From Nitrospira sp. (lineage in GTDB: Bacteria > Nitrospirota > Nitrospiria > Nitrospirales > Nitrospiraceae): a stretch of 64,000 nucleotides of DNA. The first letter of the stretch is position 1; the number at the start of each line of letters is the position of its first letter. The position numbers and the translations under genes were made by a program. Below the pieces are notes generated by a model that had not been told where the DNA came from, did no database searches, and worked only from the letters and a program-made list of their open reading frames with translations. Shown in pieces: positions 1 to 11,100 of the stretch. Location of the stretch: the NCBI GenBank assembly GCA_030653545.1, contig JAURZE010000038.1:62001-126000 (forward strand), in the 5' to 3' direction.

Positions 1-437
1 GCACTCCTGGCTCGGAGAGTTCTTGGCCAGCCAGACGGTCCGATGGGCCTCCGTTGAACGCATGACGGCAAGCCCGGTACAGTCGCTCCACGAGGCCCTT
101 GGACCCGATCCAACGGAACCCCCATCACTTCAGGACGGTCGGCCCGATCCAAGGATGATTCTCAGAATTCGCCTTGGCCCGATCCGGCTGGGAACCTTTC
201 ACCAAACCGCTGAAAGACTGGACATTCGGGCCATCCTGGCCGGCACCAGGCTGGAGTTCACCCTCCGAGAGGCGCTGCGGCATCAGTCAGGCTCCTGACG
301 GCAACCATCCTCCCGGTAATCACTTTCAATTTTGCAGAGTTGAATCACACATCCTTTTGCCCGATCGCTCCGTAGAGTGTTATAGTTGGGGCGTGTTTCA
401 GACCGACGTCAGAATGTTGTTAGCCAACTGATCCACT
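1..437. other. gene-poor leader region with a short repeated 10-mer
   Basis: I see no convincing gene here. The open frames of 85-91 codons lack a ribosome binding site and recognisable composition, and I leave them out. The stretch has three near-copies of a GGCCCGATCC element at about 111-120 (GGACCCGATC variant), 141-150 and 176-185, spaced 30-35 bases apart. They could be binding sites or chance. The last 80 bases hold the likely promoter of the sigma-factor gene. Confidence 0.4.
357..386 (+). promoter_or_regulatory. candidate sigma-70-type promoter of the ECF sigma factor operon
   Basis: TTGCCC at 357-362 and TATAGT at 381-386 are separated by 18 bases, about 50 bases upstream of the sigma-factor ATG. 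The -10 is good and the -35 only half matches. This is a by-eye call. Confidence 0.4.
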
Positions 438-1043
438 ATGGACCCCTCGTCGCAACACGCCGCCTCAAACATTGACCCAAAGCTGCTGGCCCGGGTGGTC
501 AAGGGAGACCACCAGGCATTCAGTCAGCTCTACGATCAATCCAGTACGCTCTTGTATACGATGGCACTGCGCATTCTCGGCAATCGCGATGAAGCGGCTG
601 AACTCCTCCAGGATGTCTACCTGGAGGTCTGGCGCAAAGTCTCACGCTACGATGTCGGACGGGGAACCCCTGTAGCCTGGCTGGTCACGCTGACGCGGAG
701 CCGGGCCATCGATCGACTCCGGGCCCGGGCCTCCCGGGGCCTGAATAAGTCGACGGAATCCCTGGACAGCTCATCGGCCTCCCAGATCGCCGATCGAGGT
801 CCCAACCCTTTTGACGCCCAAGCCGATCAGGAAATTCGAACTTTGGTGGGAGGCGCGCTGGCGGCGCTCCCGCAAGCCCAACAACATGCGCTGGAATTGG
901 CCTACTACGAAGGGCTGTCCCACGCAGAAATCGCAGCCCGGCTGAATCAGCCGCTCGGAACCGTGAAGACCAGAATCAAGCTGGGCATGTCCAAGCTTCG
1001 GGAGTCGCTCCGGCGCTGTTGGGAACAGGGTGAACACGTATGA
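438..1043 (+). CDS. ECF-type RNA polymerase sigma factor
   Basis: This 201-residue protein is a sigma-70-family extracytoplasmic-function sigma factor. It has the two expected domains: region 2 around residues 25-95 (the LYTMALRILGNRDEAAELLQ stretch, then a WRKVSRYD segment and LTRSRAIDRLR) and a C-terminal region 4 helix-turn-helix around residues 135-190 (ALPQAQQHALELAYYEGLSH, then GTVKTRIKLGMSKLR). No extra domain is visible. The stop overlaps the start of the anti-sigma factor gene by ATGA, so the two are translationally coupled. The pairing resembles SigK/RskA systems. The signal sensed and the regulon cannot be read from the sequence. There is no clear Shine-Dalgarno before the ATG. Confidence 0.9.
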   Translation: MDPSSQHAASNIDPKLLARVVKGDHQAFSQLYDQSSTLLYTMALRILGNRDEAAELLQDVYLEVWRKVSRYDVGRGTPVAWLVTLTRSRAIDRLRARASRGLNKSTESLDSSSASQIADRGPNPFDAQADQEIRTLVGGALAALPQAQQHALELAYYEGLSHAEIAARLNQPLGTVKTRIKLGMSKLRESLRRCWEQGEHV

Positions 1044-2059
1044 CCCACGAAGAACTCGAAGAAGCCGTCCCGCTGTATGCTGCCGGCGCGCTCGAACGCT
1101 CCGAGCGGCAGGCGCTCGAAGCCCATCTGCTCTCGGGTTGCGTCTCGTGCCATACGGCGCTCAAGGAGTTCCAGTCGGTAGCGGCCATTCTGCCGTTCGG
1201 ATTGAGTTCGGCGCCGGCTCCGCGGGCCCTGAAAGCGAAAATCATGGCCGCGCGGACGCCGACCGCTATCGCCGAAGATGCTCAAGACAAAGTCGACGTG
1301 AAGCCAAGCCTGGAACCGGGCGAATGGATGAACCATCTCTTCCCTCCGGAATCCGCAACCGCGCCGAGATCGTTTGGGTGGGCCTTAAGCTTCGCCGCAT
1401 TGGCCATTCTCTCCATCGGAGGCTACCTCGCGTGGACCTCCTACACGCAAAACGTCACCGGCACCGCCGTTGTCCAGCAGCTCCAAGCGGCTTCGGATGA
1501 CCAGACGAAGAAGGTCGCCGCGCTCCAGCAGCAACTGGACGAGCGGGAACGCACGATCGTTCAAATGAAGGAAGAGTTGCAGCAACGCACAACCGACTCA
1601 ACAGAACTGAAGGATCAGCTCATTCAACGCGAGGCGGAGCTCGAAGATCTGAAGTTCCAATTTGCTGCGCGCGGGGGAGTGCCGCCTGCCAACCGTGAAC
1701 CGGAAGATGAGCTCGCCGCCCTACTCCGCGTTCCGAACGCAAAAGCCGTCTCACTCAATGGATCAGACATGGCCAAGCAAGCGTCCGGCATGCTCGTCTA
1801 CGATGCCCGGACCAAGAAGGCCTGGCTCTACGCCATGAATCTTCCGGAATGCCCCAACGGCACCACGTATCAACTCTGGGCCATCAATGACAAGCCGGTC
1901 AGCGTGGGAACCTTCCATATGGACAGCGGTGAAACTGCGCATCTCCTGGTCAGCCGGGTCCCGGAATTCTCCAAGACCAAAAAGTTTGCCGTCAGCCTTG
2001 AGCCTTCAGGGGGCCGTCCCACGCCGACCGGTCCGATCTATCTGGTCAGCCAGTCGTAA
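1040..2059 (+). CDS. membrane-anchored anti-sigma factor, RskA-like with zinc-finger N-terminus
   Basis: This 339-residue protein is the predicted partner that holds the preceding ECF sigma factor inactive at the inner membrane. The N-terminus carries an H-x3-C-x2-C signature (AHLLSGCVSCH, about residues 29-39), as in zinc-binding anti-sigma domains. A single transmembrane helix follows at about 113-133. A long Gln/Glu/Lys-rich coiled coil (about 145-210) leads to a periplasmic RskA C-terminal domain (about 225-339, with YQLWAIND and the SLEPSGGRPTPTGPIYLV end). Known relatives are released by regulated proteolysis. The coiled coil between membrane and sensor domain is longer than in the simplest RskA proteins. 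Confidence 0.85.
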   Translation: MTHEELEEAVPLYAAGALERSERQALEAHLLSGCVSCHTALKEFQSVAAILPFGLSSAPAPRALKAKIMAARTPTAIAEDAQDKVDVKPSLEPGEWMNHLFPPESATAPRSFGWALSFAALAILSIGGYLAWTSYTQNVTGTAVVQQLQAASDDQTKKVAALQQQLDERERTIVQMKEELQQRTTDSTELKDQLIQREAELEDLKFQFAARGGVPPANREPEDELAALLRVPNAKAVSLNGSDMAKQASGMLVYDARTKKAWLYAMNLPECPNGTTYQLWAINDKPVSVGTFHMDSGETAHLLVSRVPEFSKTKKFAVSLEPSGGRPTPTGPIYLVSQS

Positions 2060-2144
2060 AGACGCCCGTCACACCGCCCGACCAACTGCACCACCCAGGC
2101 CTTGAGCGTCGACAAACGACTGCGCAGATGGAAGCCATACACTC

Positions 2145-2618
2145 ATGACGATCGACCCCACACAGGACGAAACATTCATGCGCATGGCGCTGGATCAGGC
2201 GGCGCAGGCTCCTGCACTAGGAGAAGTGCCAATTGCCGCGCTGCTGGTCCATGCCGGACAGGTGCTGGCGTTGGCCCATAATCTCCGTGAAACAAGGCAG
2301 GACCCGACGGCGCATGCGGAGATCCTGGTCATTCAAGAAGCGGCGGAAAAACTGGGGACCTGGCGGCTGATCGACTGCACACTCTATGTCACCCTGGAAC
2401 CCTGTCCGATGTGCGCGGGCGCCATTGTCCAGTCACGCATCGCCAGGACTGTGTTCGGCGCCTGGGACCCCAAGGCCGGCGCCTGCGGCTCGCTGATGGA
2501 TATTCCGGCGGAACCCCGGCTGAACCACCGGGTCACTGTGACGGGAGGGCTGTGCGAAATTGAAAGTCAGGCCTTACTGCGAGAGTTTTTTCGGCAACGA
2601 CGCCGCGAGACGCCCTAA
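2145..2618 (+). CDS. tadA: tRNA-specific adenosine deaminase
   Basis: A 157-residue cytidine/deoxycytidylate-deaminase-fold enzyme that converts the wobble adenosine of tRNA-Arg(ACG) to inosine. The zinc ligands and catalytic Glu are in HAEI (about residues 57-60) and PCPMCAGAI (about 87-95). The FGAWDPKAGACGSL segment is typical of TadA. Length is normal. It follows the anti-sigma gene by 85 bases on the same strand and converges on the phosphopantetheinyl transferase gene. This is an essential housekeeping gene with no sign of disruption. Confidence 0.93.
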   Translation: MTIDPTQDETFMRMALDQAAQAPALGEVPIAALLVHAGQVLALAHNLRETRQDPTAHAEILVIQEAAEKLGTWRLIDCTLYVTLEPCPMCAGAIVQSRIARTVFGAWDPKAGACGSLMDIPAEPRLNHRVTVTGGLCEIESQALLREFFRQRRRETP

Positions 2619-2654
2619 CTCATTTTGTCCGGCTGCCCGGCTGTTTCCTGAGGT

Positions 2655-3455
2655 TCATCCGTTGCGTGTTGCGCAGGGATTGATCGCCCAATCGAATCCT
2701 TGCGCTGCAACCGCACCGACCCATCCGGGTCCGCAATCCAGGGTCTTCACGACCCAGGGTACTTGTGACTGTCCTGCGAGTCGCACGGGCACTCCGTCGC
2801 GATCCGATCCGTTTGACCAGTCGATTTCACAAGCCTGCAGCGAGGCTAATCCTACCCCTTCGGCTTTCAGAACTGCTTCTTTCGCAACCCAGTAGTGAAA
2901 GAACTCCGAATTGCGTGATTCGGATACAGTGGATTGCAAGAGCAGGTGCTCGCGGTCGGAGAAGAATCGCTCAGCCAGCTTGAGCACTTCTACGTCCTCC
3001 CTGATCATTTCCAGATCTACCCCAACATCTCGACCCTGCGCGACCGCGACCATGGCGTTCCCATGCGCATGCGAGAGATTGAAGTTCAATATCGCACTCT
3101 CCCGCCGGAGACCTCCTAATGTCGGCTTTCCAGTGGGAGTCGAACCGAACTCGATGCGGGCCGGGTCGAGGCTGAGATAGAGCCCTAAGATGAACCGCAA
3201 CCCTCCGTGAGACAGCACATACCGCTCGCGGTCCTGCCGTCGAAGAAATCTGGCAGCCCTTGCACGTTCCTGTTGGTCAAGCCAATCCAGACACCGATCG
3301 TACTCGATACCCTCACCGGCTAGAGTCAGTGGCCAGAGATCGATCGTCGCGGCAGGAAGCGACCGACAGCGTGCGACAGGCGCCGTAAACAGGTCTCGAA
3401 TCGGGGAGAATTCCACACTGACACTCGCCTGCATCCTGACCGATCGTGGGTTCAT
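2655..3455 (-). CDS. Sfp-type 4'-phosphopantetheinyl transferase
   Basis: This 266-residue enzyme transfers phosphopantetheine from CoA to carrier domains. The diagnostic motifs are GVDLE (about residues 144-148) and WVAKEAVLKAEG (about 188-199), which carry the metal- and CoA-binding residues. An N-terminal FLRRQDRERYVLSHGGLRF segment is also typical of the Sfp/Gsp subfamily. It is the last gene of the minus-strand operon NRPS-ABC-PPTase, 34 bases after the ABC gene. The obvious substrates are the three carrier domains of the upstream synthetase. The length is normal for the subfamily and nothing appears missing. Confidence 0.9.
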   Translation of the reverse strand: MNPRSVRMQASVSVEFSPIRDLFTAPVARCRSLPAATIDLWPLTLAGEGIEYDRCLDWLDQQERARAARFLRRQDRERYVLSHGGLRFILGLYLSLDPARIEFGSTPTGKPTLGGLRRESAILNFNLSHAHGNAMVAVAQGRDVGVDLEMIREDVEVLKLAERFFSDREHLLLQSTVSESRNSEFFHYWVAKEAVLKAEGVGLASLQACEIDWSNGSDRDGVPVRLAGQSQVPWVVKTLDCGPGWVGAVAAQGFDWAINPCATRNG

Positions 3456-3489
3456 CGTGCGTTCCAGAGTCCTACCCTATCCGCAGCTA

Positions 3490-5124
3490 TCAGGAGGAGA
3501 CGACTTTCCCGTTCTCCAGCTTAATGACCCGATCGCCGAGATGGAAATACCGGTCATCATGCGTAATGACCACCACACTCTTCCCTCTCGCACGAAGTTC
3601 CGGCAATAGCTTCATATAAAAGACGTCCTTGTACTGCGGATCCTGATCGGCCGCCCACTCATCGAACACATACACCGGCCGGTCTTCCAGATAGGCCGTC
3701 AGCAGAGCCAGGCGTTTTCGCTGGCCCTGGGATAAATCGATTGTCGAGAATTTGCGCTCTCTCACCTCCACCTTGTGGTCAAGCTGCAAGCTGGAGAGAT
3801 ACGCGGCCGCCGATGTCCGAATTCGCTCTTCTTCAATGCCTAACAGTTTCTCAAATAAGTGAAAATCAGAAAACACCACCGAGAAATGCTCGCGGTACCA
3901 GTCGCGGTTGGCATCCGAGATCAAGATCCTATTTAAGGACACCTCGCCCGAGTGCGGAACATACAAGCCGGCAAGCAGTTTGACGAACGTCGACTTCCCG
4001 CTGCCATTTCCCCCGATCACAAACGACAATTCCCCGGGACACAGCTTCAGGCTGATGGGACCGAGTGAAAATGGGTCGTTGCCCCGACTGTCTGTCGCAT
4101 ATTGAAACGTGACTGACTCTAATGTCAGGGACTCCATCTTTCCTGCCGTCACCAGTGGAACGACGTTGTGGCGGCTCTCAGCGGGTGTGTCCAAGGACAC
4201 GCCCAATCTTTGAATATTCTCAAACGCGACCTGTCCGCGTTCAACCGTCGGCAGGGTGCCGATAATCCCCCAAATGGGAGACATCATATACAGCAATACC
4301 ACGACATACCCGATCAATGACTCCGTCGAAAGCGGAAACATCAAGGGAAATACAAACAGGATAATGCCAATCATGGAATAAAAGGCGAAATGGGACCAGG
4401 CCTCGGCAATCGCATATTGTCTGGAGGCATCGATACTGGTTCGCCGGTACAGATCGGCCGCTCCGTGGAGCTCCTGATCAATAAACTCTTTGCGCCTTTG
4501 CCTGTGAAGGGTCAACTCCTTGATCCCTTCCGTCAAAGACCGGAAATGTCTGAATAGCTGAGCTCTGGCCTCACGGGATGAGTAGATGGTCGAAAAGGCC
4601 CTGGTATGCAACCAATGATATCCCCACGCCCCCAGCAATGTGGCCGTCACGACGAGCAGAAACGTCGGCCAAGACAACCAGAGAAGATAGACCCCGCACC
4701 CGAGGACAATAGCCACATTCATCGCCAATTGCGGCAAACATTGGATCGACCACGCAAGCATGCTCACGTCGTCAGTCAGGGTGACCAGAATATTCGCATG
4801 ACCGTACGCCTCAGTGCGTCGATACGGAGATTTGAGAATCTTCTCACAGAGCGTCAGGGAGAGGTCGAGGGTCGTGTCTTGAGCAAAGCGCGCCAGGGTC
4901 AATTGCGACACAATCTGAGTGGCGAGCTTCCCTGCAACGACTGCGACAAACCCGAACGCCAGGAGAGCTTCCTGATCATGCCGCTGTTGCAGGACTCGAT
5001 TGATCAAGGCCAGCACGCCCGCGCTACAGAGTCCGGACACCACACCCACACTGACCATGGCGGCCATCACGGAACGTGAGCGCTGGAACAGAAACGAGAC
5101 GAACCCTGGGAGGCGGATGTTCAT
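3490..5124 (-). CDS. cyclic-peptide-export-type ABC transporter (permease-ATPase fusion)
   Basis: This 544-residue half-transporter has about six N-terminal membrane helices (roughly residues 15-290) fused to a C-terminal ATPase. The Walker A is GGNGSGKST (about 373-381), the signature LSQGQRKRLALL lies near 468, and the Walker B YVFDEWAADQDP near 485. The tail of the nucleotide-binding domain includes VVITHDDRYF. The architecture matches the SyrD/PvdE family, which exports non-ribosomal peptides across the inner membrane. Its ATG overlaps the stop of the synthetase gene (ATGA), so it is very likely translated with it and exports its product. The signature reads LSQGQ rather than LSGGQ, which is common in this family. 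Confidence 0.88.
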   Translation of the reverse strand: MNIRLPGFVSFLFQRSRSVMAAMVSVGVVSGLCSAGVLALINRVLQQRHDQEALLAFGFVAVVAGKLATQIVSQLTLARFAQDTTLDLSLTLCEKILKSPYRRTEAYGHANILVTLTDDVSMLAWSIQCLPQLAMNVAIVLGCGVYLLWLSWPTFLLVVTATLLGAWGYHWLHTRAFSTIYSSREARAQLFRHFRSLTEGIKELTLHRQRRKEFIDQELHGAADLYRRTSIDASRQYAIAEAWSHFAFYSMIGIILFVFPLMFPLSTESLIGYVVVLLYMMSPIWGIIGTLPTVERGQVAFENIQRLGVSLDTPAESRHNVVPLVTAGKMESLTLESVTFQYATDSRGNDPFSLGPISLKLCPGELSFVIGGNGSGKSTFVKLLAGLYVPHSGEVSLNRILISDANRDWYREHFSVVFSDFHLFEKLLGIEEERIRTSAAAYLSSLQLDHKVEVRERKFSTIDLSQGQRKRLALLTAYLEDRPVYVFDEWAADQDPQYKDVFYMKLLPELRARGKSVVVITHDDRYFHLGDRVIKLENGKVVSS

Positions 5125-8100
5125 GCGGACTGATTGTTGCGAGCCGGAGTTCCAATTCCTGCGGCACGCTCCGGACTCGTCTGGAGGTAATTCTGCAAAT
5201 GGCCGGCCAGTTCTTCAACAAACGGCGACACGAATAGACGTCCCGAATCCTCGGCTGGAATATGCACGGTGCAACTCGACCCCGCTCCTAGCTCCTGCCA
5301 GCGATGCCGAGTGTCCGGAATGACATCCTCGACATGCCGATTAGAAGCCACCACATTCACGACCTCTGCAGAAGTCGGCACCACATGATACCGGGCCACT
5401 GCAAGGAGCGTGGCTTCCGTCAAGCGCTGCACTTGGAAATCCCTGTCCTGGATATGATCCGTGAGGGACTGTGAAAATAAAGACAGTGCGACCTGAGTCT
5501 TGCGTGTAAGAGTCACCCACCACTCGTTCATCGGTAACCGCGAGATGCCTCGGATATCTCCGACAACCTTGCCCAGCACGATCATGGACATGAAGGCTTT
5601 CGCGACCAGACGATGCTTATACCTGCTGTAAGAATCAGGATGCCACGTGTCCATCATGAAGAGAGTGACCTGGCAACCCAGCGCTGTGAGCTGCCTGGCC
5701 ATTTCATAGCCAATCAGCCCTCCGGTACAGACTCCCCCGATCAGATATGGTCCATCAGGATGCATGCGCCGCACTTCCTGCACATAGTGAGCGGCCATCT
5801 CCGACACGGAGATGAACGGCGTTTCCTTACCATCGAGCCCTCTCGCCTGCAGTCCGTAGAGCGGCTGGTCCGTCCCGAGAAGACGTGCCAGCTTGGCAAA
5901 GACCAGCACGTTTCCTCCGACACCCGGCACCATAAACAACGGCACTCCGGTTCCGCTGGGCTGTATCGCGACCAGAGACTGCCACGGGGGAACCCAACTC
6001 GCTTTGGTCAACACAGACGCAAGCTCGGCTATCGTGGGAGCTTGAAACAACGTGGCCAAGGGAAGCTGTTTCCCAAACACGAGTTCCAGCTGATAAAACA
6101 GCTGCGCGGCCTTAAGTGAATGTCCGCCGAGATCAAAGAAATTGTCGTGAATTCCGATGTCCTGCATCCCAAGTACCTGTTGCCACAACGCCGTCAGCTG
6201 GACCTCCATTCCATTTCGAGGCCCGACATAGGGCTGGCCGGCCGTATGGCTCGTCATCTCCGGCGGAGGCAAGGCACGCACATCAATTTTCTTATTGGCC
6301 GTTAAGGGGAATGCGTCAAGGAACACAAAGAAGGAAGGCACCATATACTCCGGCAGCACCGCTCGTAGAAAGGAACGCAGTTCTTCCGCTCCCGCATCCT
6401 GTCCGTCCTGCAAAACCAGATATGCCGCCAGCTGCTTCAGGCCGTGCTGATCGTCCCGTGCCGTTACAACCGCTTGTTTGATCTTGGTGTGGCGACTGAG
6501 GATGGCCTCGATTTCGCCAAGCTCGATACGGAATCCCCGGATTTTCACCTGATGATCAATCCGGCCCAGATGGACAATTTTCCCATCGGTTCGATAGCGT
6601 CCGAGATCACCGGTCCGATAGAGCCTGGCAGCGGGATGAAGTGAGAACGGATGAGGGATAAATCTGTCTGCCGTGAGGTCCGTGCGGCCATGATATCCCC
6701 GCGCCACCCCATCCCCTCCGATATAGATCTCTCCGGCTACACCGACCGGGACCGGCTGTAAATAGGGATCGAGCACATACACATCCGTATTCGCGATCGG
6801 ACGACCAATCGTGATTTCCGGAATATCCGAGCTGATTCGCTCGACGGTCGACCAGATCGTCGTTTCCGTCGGACCATACATGTTCCAGAGCGCTTTGGTT
6901 CGATCACGCAACGCGATCGCAAGATCCTGCGGGAGCGCCTCGCCTCCACAGAGAGCGGTCAACGACGGACTCCCGGTCCATCCCGCCTCAAGGAGAAGCC
7001 GCCAGGTTGCGGGAGTCGCCTGCATGATGGTCGGCTGCACTCGTTCGAGGGTGTCACGAAGCTTATGTCCGTCAGTTGCAACCGCTCGACTGACAATCTC
7101 AACCCGCCCTCCGACAAGGAGTGGCAGATAGAGTTCCAACCCCGCGATGTCGAACGACAGAGTCGTGACGGAGAGAATGATGTCTCCCCGAGTACAGCCC
7201 GGCTGGCGCTTCATGGACCACAGGAAATTCATCAGGGAACGATGCCGGATTTCCACACCCTTCGGTTGCCCGGTCGATCCTGAGGTATAGAGTATGTACG
7301 CAAGATCATCGGCTGAGGCCGAGGACGGGAGGTTATGCTCGTCGTCTGGAGAAAAGACGTGCCCCTCGCGATCAAGGCACCAGGTACGACACGATTGACC
7401 ACTGAAACGATCGGCTAACGGGCTAGTCGTGATGACGAGCGGGGCTCCGGAGTCTTCCACCATAAACCTGACGCGATCGCGCGGATAATCCGGATCCAGC
7501 GGGACATAACACCCTCCCGCCTTCATCACCGCAAGCAACACCGGAACCATATCCACTGACCGCTCCAGACACACGCCGACAGCCACCCCCGAAGAGACGC
7601 CGATTGCCCGCAAGGCTCGCGCCAACTGGTTCGCCTTCCCGTTGAGCTGACGATACGTGAGAACGCGCTTATCCATCGAAACAGCTACGGCTTCAGGATG
7701 GTCCTCAGCCTGTATTTCAATATGCTCCGGCAGACAGTCCGTGTGTGGATACTCAGCCGTCGTCCGATTCCACTCATACAGGATGCGTGACCGCTCTGTT
7801 TCCCCAAGCATTTTCAGCTCGGACACTCGAGCCTGCGGGTTCGACATCGCACTCTCGATCAACGCCAGATAATGTCCGGCAAAGCGCTCAATAGTCTCGC
7901 GCACGAATAGCGCTGAATTGAAGGTGAAGTACGCCTTCTTCGCGACTTCCAATTCGATGGACAGACTCAGATCGAACTGGGCAGAGCCAGGCTCGACCTC
8001 GAATGGCTCCCACTCCAACCCATAGAGTTGGATATCTCCAATCGGAGCATTGGCCATGTTGAATAACACCTGGACCAACGGGGCCATACTCGCATCACGT

Positions 8101-11100
8101 TCGATCTGAAGACTTTCCACCAGTTTGTCGAAGGGATAGTCCTGGTTGGCAAAGGCACCCAACGCAGCATTCTTGACACGCTCCAGAAAACCTTCAAACG
8201 AAGGATTGCCGCTGACATCGACTCGTAACGCCAAGGTATTGACGAACGTTCCAATCAACTGCTCCATCAGCATATGCGTCCGGTTCGCAATCGGACAGCC
8301 GACGGCCAGATCCACCTGCCCCGTATAGCGGCTCAAGAGCAGCTGGAAGCAGGCTAACATCGTCATAAAAGGGGTCACGTGTTGTTCGGCACTGAACTGT
8401 TTGAGTCGCTGGATCACGGAATCCGGAATATCTACCGCGCACAACCCTCCCTCGAAGGTTTGGACGGCCGGACGAGGAAAATCTGTCGGAAGGTGCAGGA
8501 TAGGTAGATGCTCCAGCGTTTTTGTCCAGTACTGTTCTTGAGCCGCTAACACTGCTTCCGTCATACACCGACGCTGCCACACCGCGTAGTCCGCGTATTG
8601 GATGGGCAAGGTCATTTCGGGCAACGGTTGCCCCTGACATAACGCATTATAGTATGCGGCGAAATCGCGTCCGAGGATTCCAAAGGACCATTGATCCCCG
8701 ACAATATGATGAAGATTGAGGACAATCAGATGGTCTTCTTGATCGAGAGTGATCAGCGAGATTCTCGCGAGCGGCCCTTTCTCGAGATCAAACGGACGAG
8801 CCCCTTCCTGTTCGGCAATTCGTCGGGCTTCTCCCTCGCGTTGATCCGCTGGAATTCTGCGGAGGTCGATTTCAACCAGGTGAGGAGACTCCCAGGACGC
8901 AATTCGTTGCTCCAACCCGGCCCCGGTCATCGCAAAGGTTGTTCGAAACGCTTCGTGGCGTTGGGAGAGCAAATTCACGACCTGCCGGATCACCGGTACG
9001 CTCATTCCTCCCTTATGTCGAGAGACGAAGAGGAGATTATACGCAGTCGCCTCCGGCGCCAATTGTTGAACAAACCACATGCGCTGCTGGGAGAATGACA
9101 GCGGCAACGACCCGTCACGCGAGACCGGCACGATCGGCGGCAATGGTGACGGAGCATTCCCTCGATGCTGTTCCACTCGAATCAACTCAGCGACACCGGC
9201 AATCGTTGGTGACTCGAACATCGAGCGCAACGGAAGCTCCACGCGGAACACTTCGCGAATGCGCGAGATGACCTGTGTGGCCAAGAGAGAATGGCCGCCC
9301 ATGGCAAAGAAGTTTCGATGGATGTCGATCGTCTGCTCTCCCAGCACCTCCCGCCAAATCTCAAGCAGGCCCTGTTCAATCGGATCGCGGGCCCGAACGG
9401 AGGCTGTGTCGCTCCGGTTCTCGCCCAGCGTATGTTGTTGAAGAGCCAGACGATCAACTTTGCCATTGGGTAGGTACGGAATGGCATCGACCACACACAC
9501 GGCGGCAGGAACCATGTAGGAGGGAAGTGTCCGCTTGAGAAGCTCATGCAAATAGGGACTCGTTGATCCCGGCACCTGATCGGACATTACAAAGGCAATG
9601 AGGCTTGGCCCTGTCGTCATGTCCTCTCGTACCACCACGGCAGCGGCGCGGACACCCGGTAACCCGCTCAAGGCAGATTCGATGTCCCCAAGCTCAATCC
9701 GATACCCCCGCACTTTCACCTGGCTGTCCGCACGCCCGACATATTCGAGATTCCCGTCTTGACGCATCAGCCCAAGATCACCCGTCTTGTAGAAACGGGT
9801 TCCCGGCACAAACGGATTCGAAAGAAACTTGGCACTCGTCAGTTCCGGAAGATTCAGATACCCTCGTGCCAAACTAGCCCCGCCGATCACAATCTCTCCC
9901 ACCACCCCGACAGGAATCGGGGACAACCCTTCATCAAGCAAATAGATGGCGGCCCCGGCGATGGGCGTTCCTATTGGAATGCGCCCTCCCAACTCAGTTC
10001 CAGTCGTCTTATACACAGTCGACCACACCGTCGCTTCCGTCGGCCCATACTCGTTATACAGCGCCGCCTCCTGAAGCCGTTCATAGTGCCGCCGCACCAG
10101 CAATACCGGGAGACTTTCTCCGGCGGACACCACCACCCGAAGTGACTGCAGTGCGGCTGCTGCCACGTCACGCAGCATCGCCTCGTATAACGACGGCACG
10201 AGTACAATGTGAGACACCTGATGCCGGGAGATCAGCGCACCGATTTGAACCGGATCCCGATAATTGTCTTCCGTTGGAATGACGAGAGTCCCAGCGTGGA
10301 GCAGCGTCCAGAACATGCTCGTCACGGACCCGTCAAACGCAATCGGAAAGGTCAGGAGGCAACACTCGACCGGATCTTTATAATACTGTAGGCGTGCCAG
10401 AAGGGAATGCAGGAGCGCCCCGTGCGTAATCTCGACGCCCTTGGGTCGCCCCGTCGACCCGGAGGTGTAGATCACATAGGCGGCATGGTCGATCCCCAAT
10501 TGCGGCCATGCCACGTGTGCCTCGTGACGCTGAGCTTCTCCTGCGAGCGACTCCAATTCAATAACCGGCCCACCACCGTATGGAAGCGTCGCCCGCAGAT
10601 GCTGCTGCGTCACCAGGAGCGCGACACCGGCATCCTCGAGAATCAATCTCTGCCGTTGCTCCGGCGCACTGGCATCCAAGGGCACATACGCAGCGCCGGC
10701 CTTCAGAATGCCAAGAATCCCGATGAGACTTGAGACCGATCGATCGACGCACAACCCTACCCGGACGTTTCTTCCTCCCGTGACTGCATACACCGCACTG
10801 GCAAGCTGATCTACACGCACAACGAGCTCGCGATAGGACAGCCGGTCTTCTCCGCACACCACCGCCGTCCTTTCGGGATCTTGCTTGATGCGAGCCTCGA
10901 TCATCGGCAGGATGGAAGTGGCCTGCTGCACGTCGACCGTAGTCCGGTTCCACTCGACCAAGAGCTGCCGTCGTTCGTCTTGCGTCAGCAGCGGGAGATC
11001 GAGCAGCCGCGAAGCGGGGTTTGCAATCAGGCCGGAGAGAATCATTTCGATTTGGGCAAGCATGCGGTCGACCGTTCCACCGTCGAACAATGCTCGGTCA

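Noticed and set aside
23-431. Two overlapping open frames of 91 and 85 codons at the left edge
   Set aside because: No ribosome binding site, no recognisable protein features, and the only internal pattern is a repeated DNA 10-mer. I treat the stretch as intergenic.
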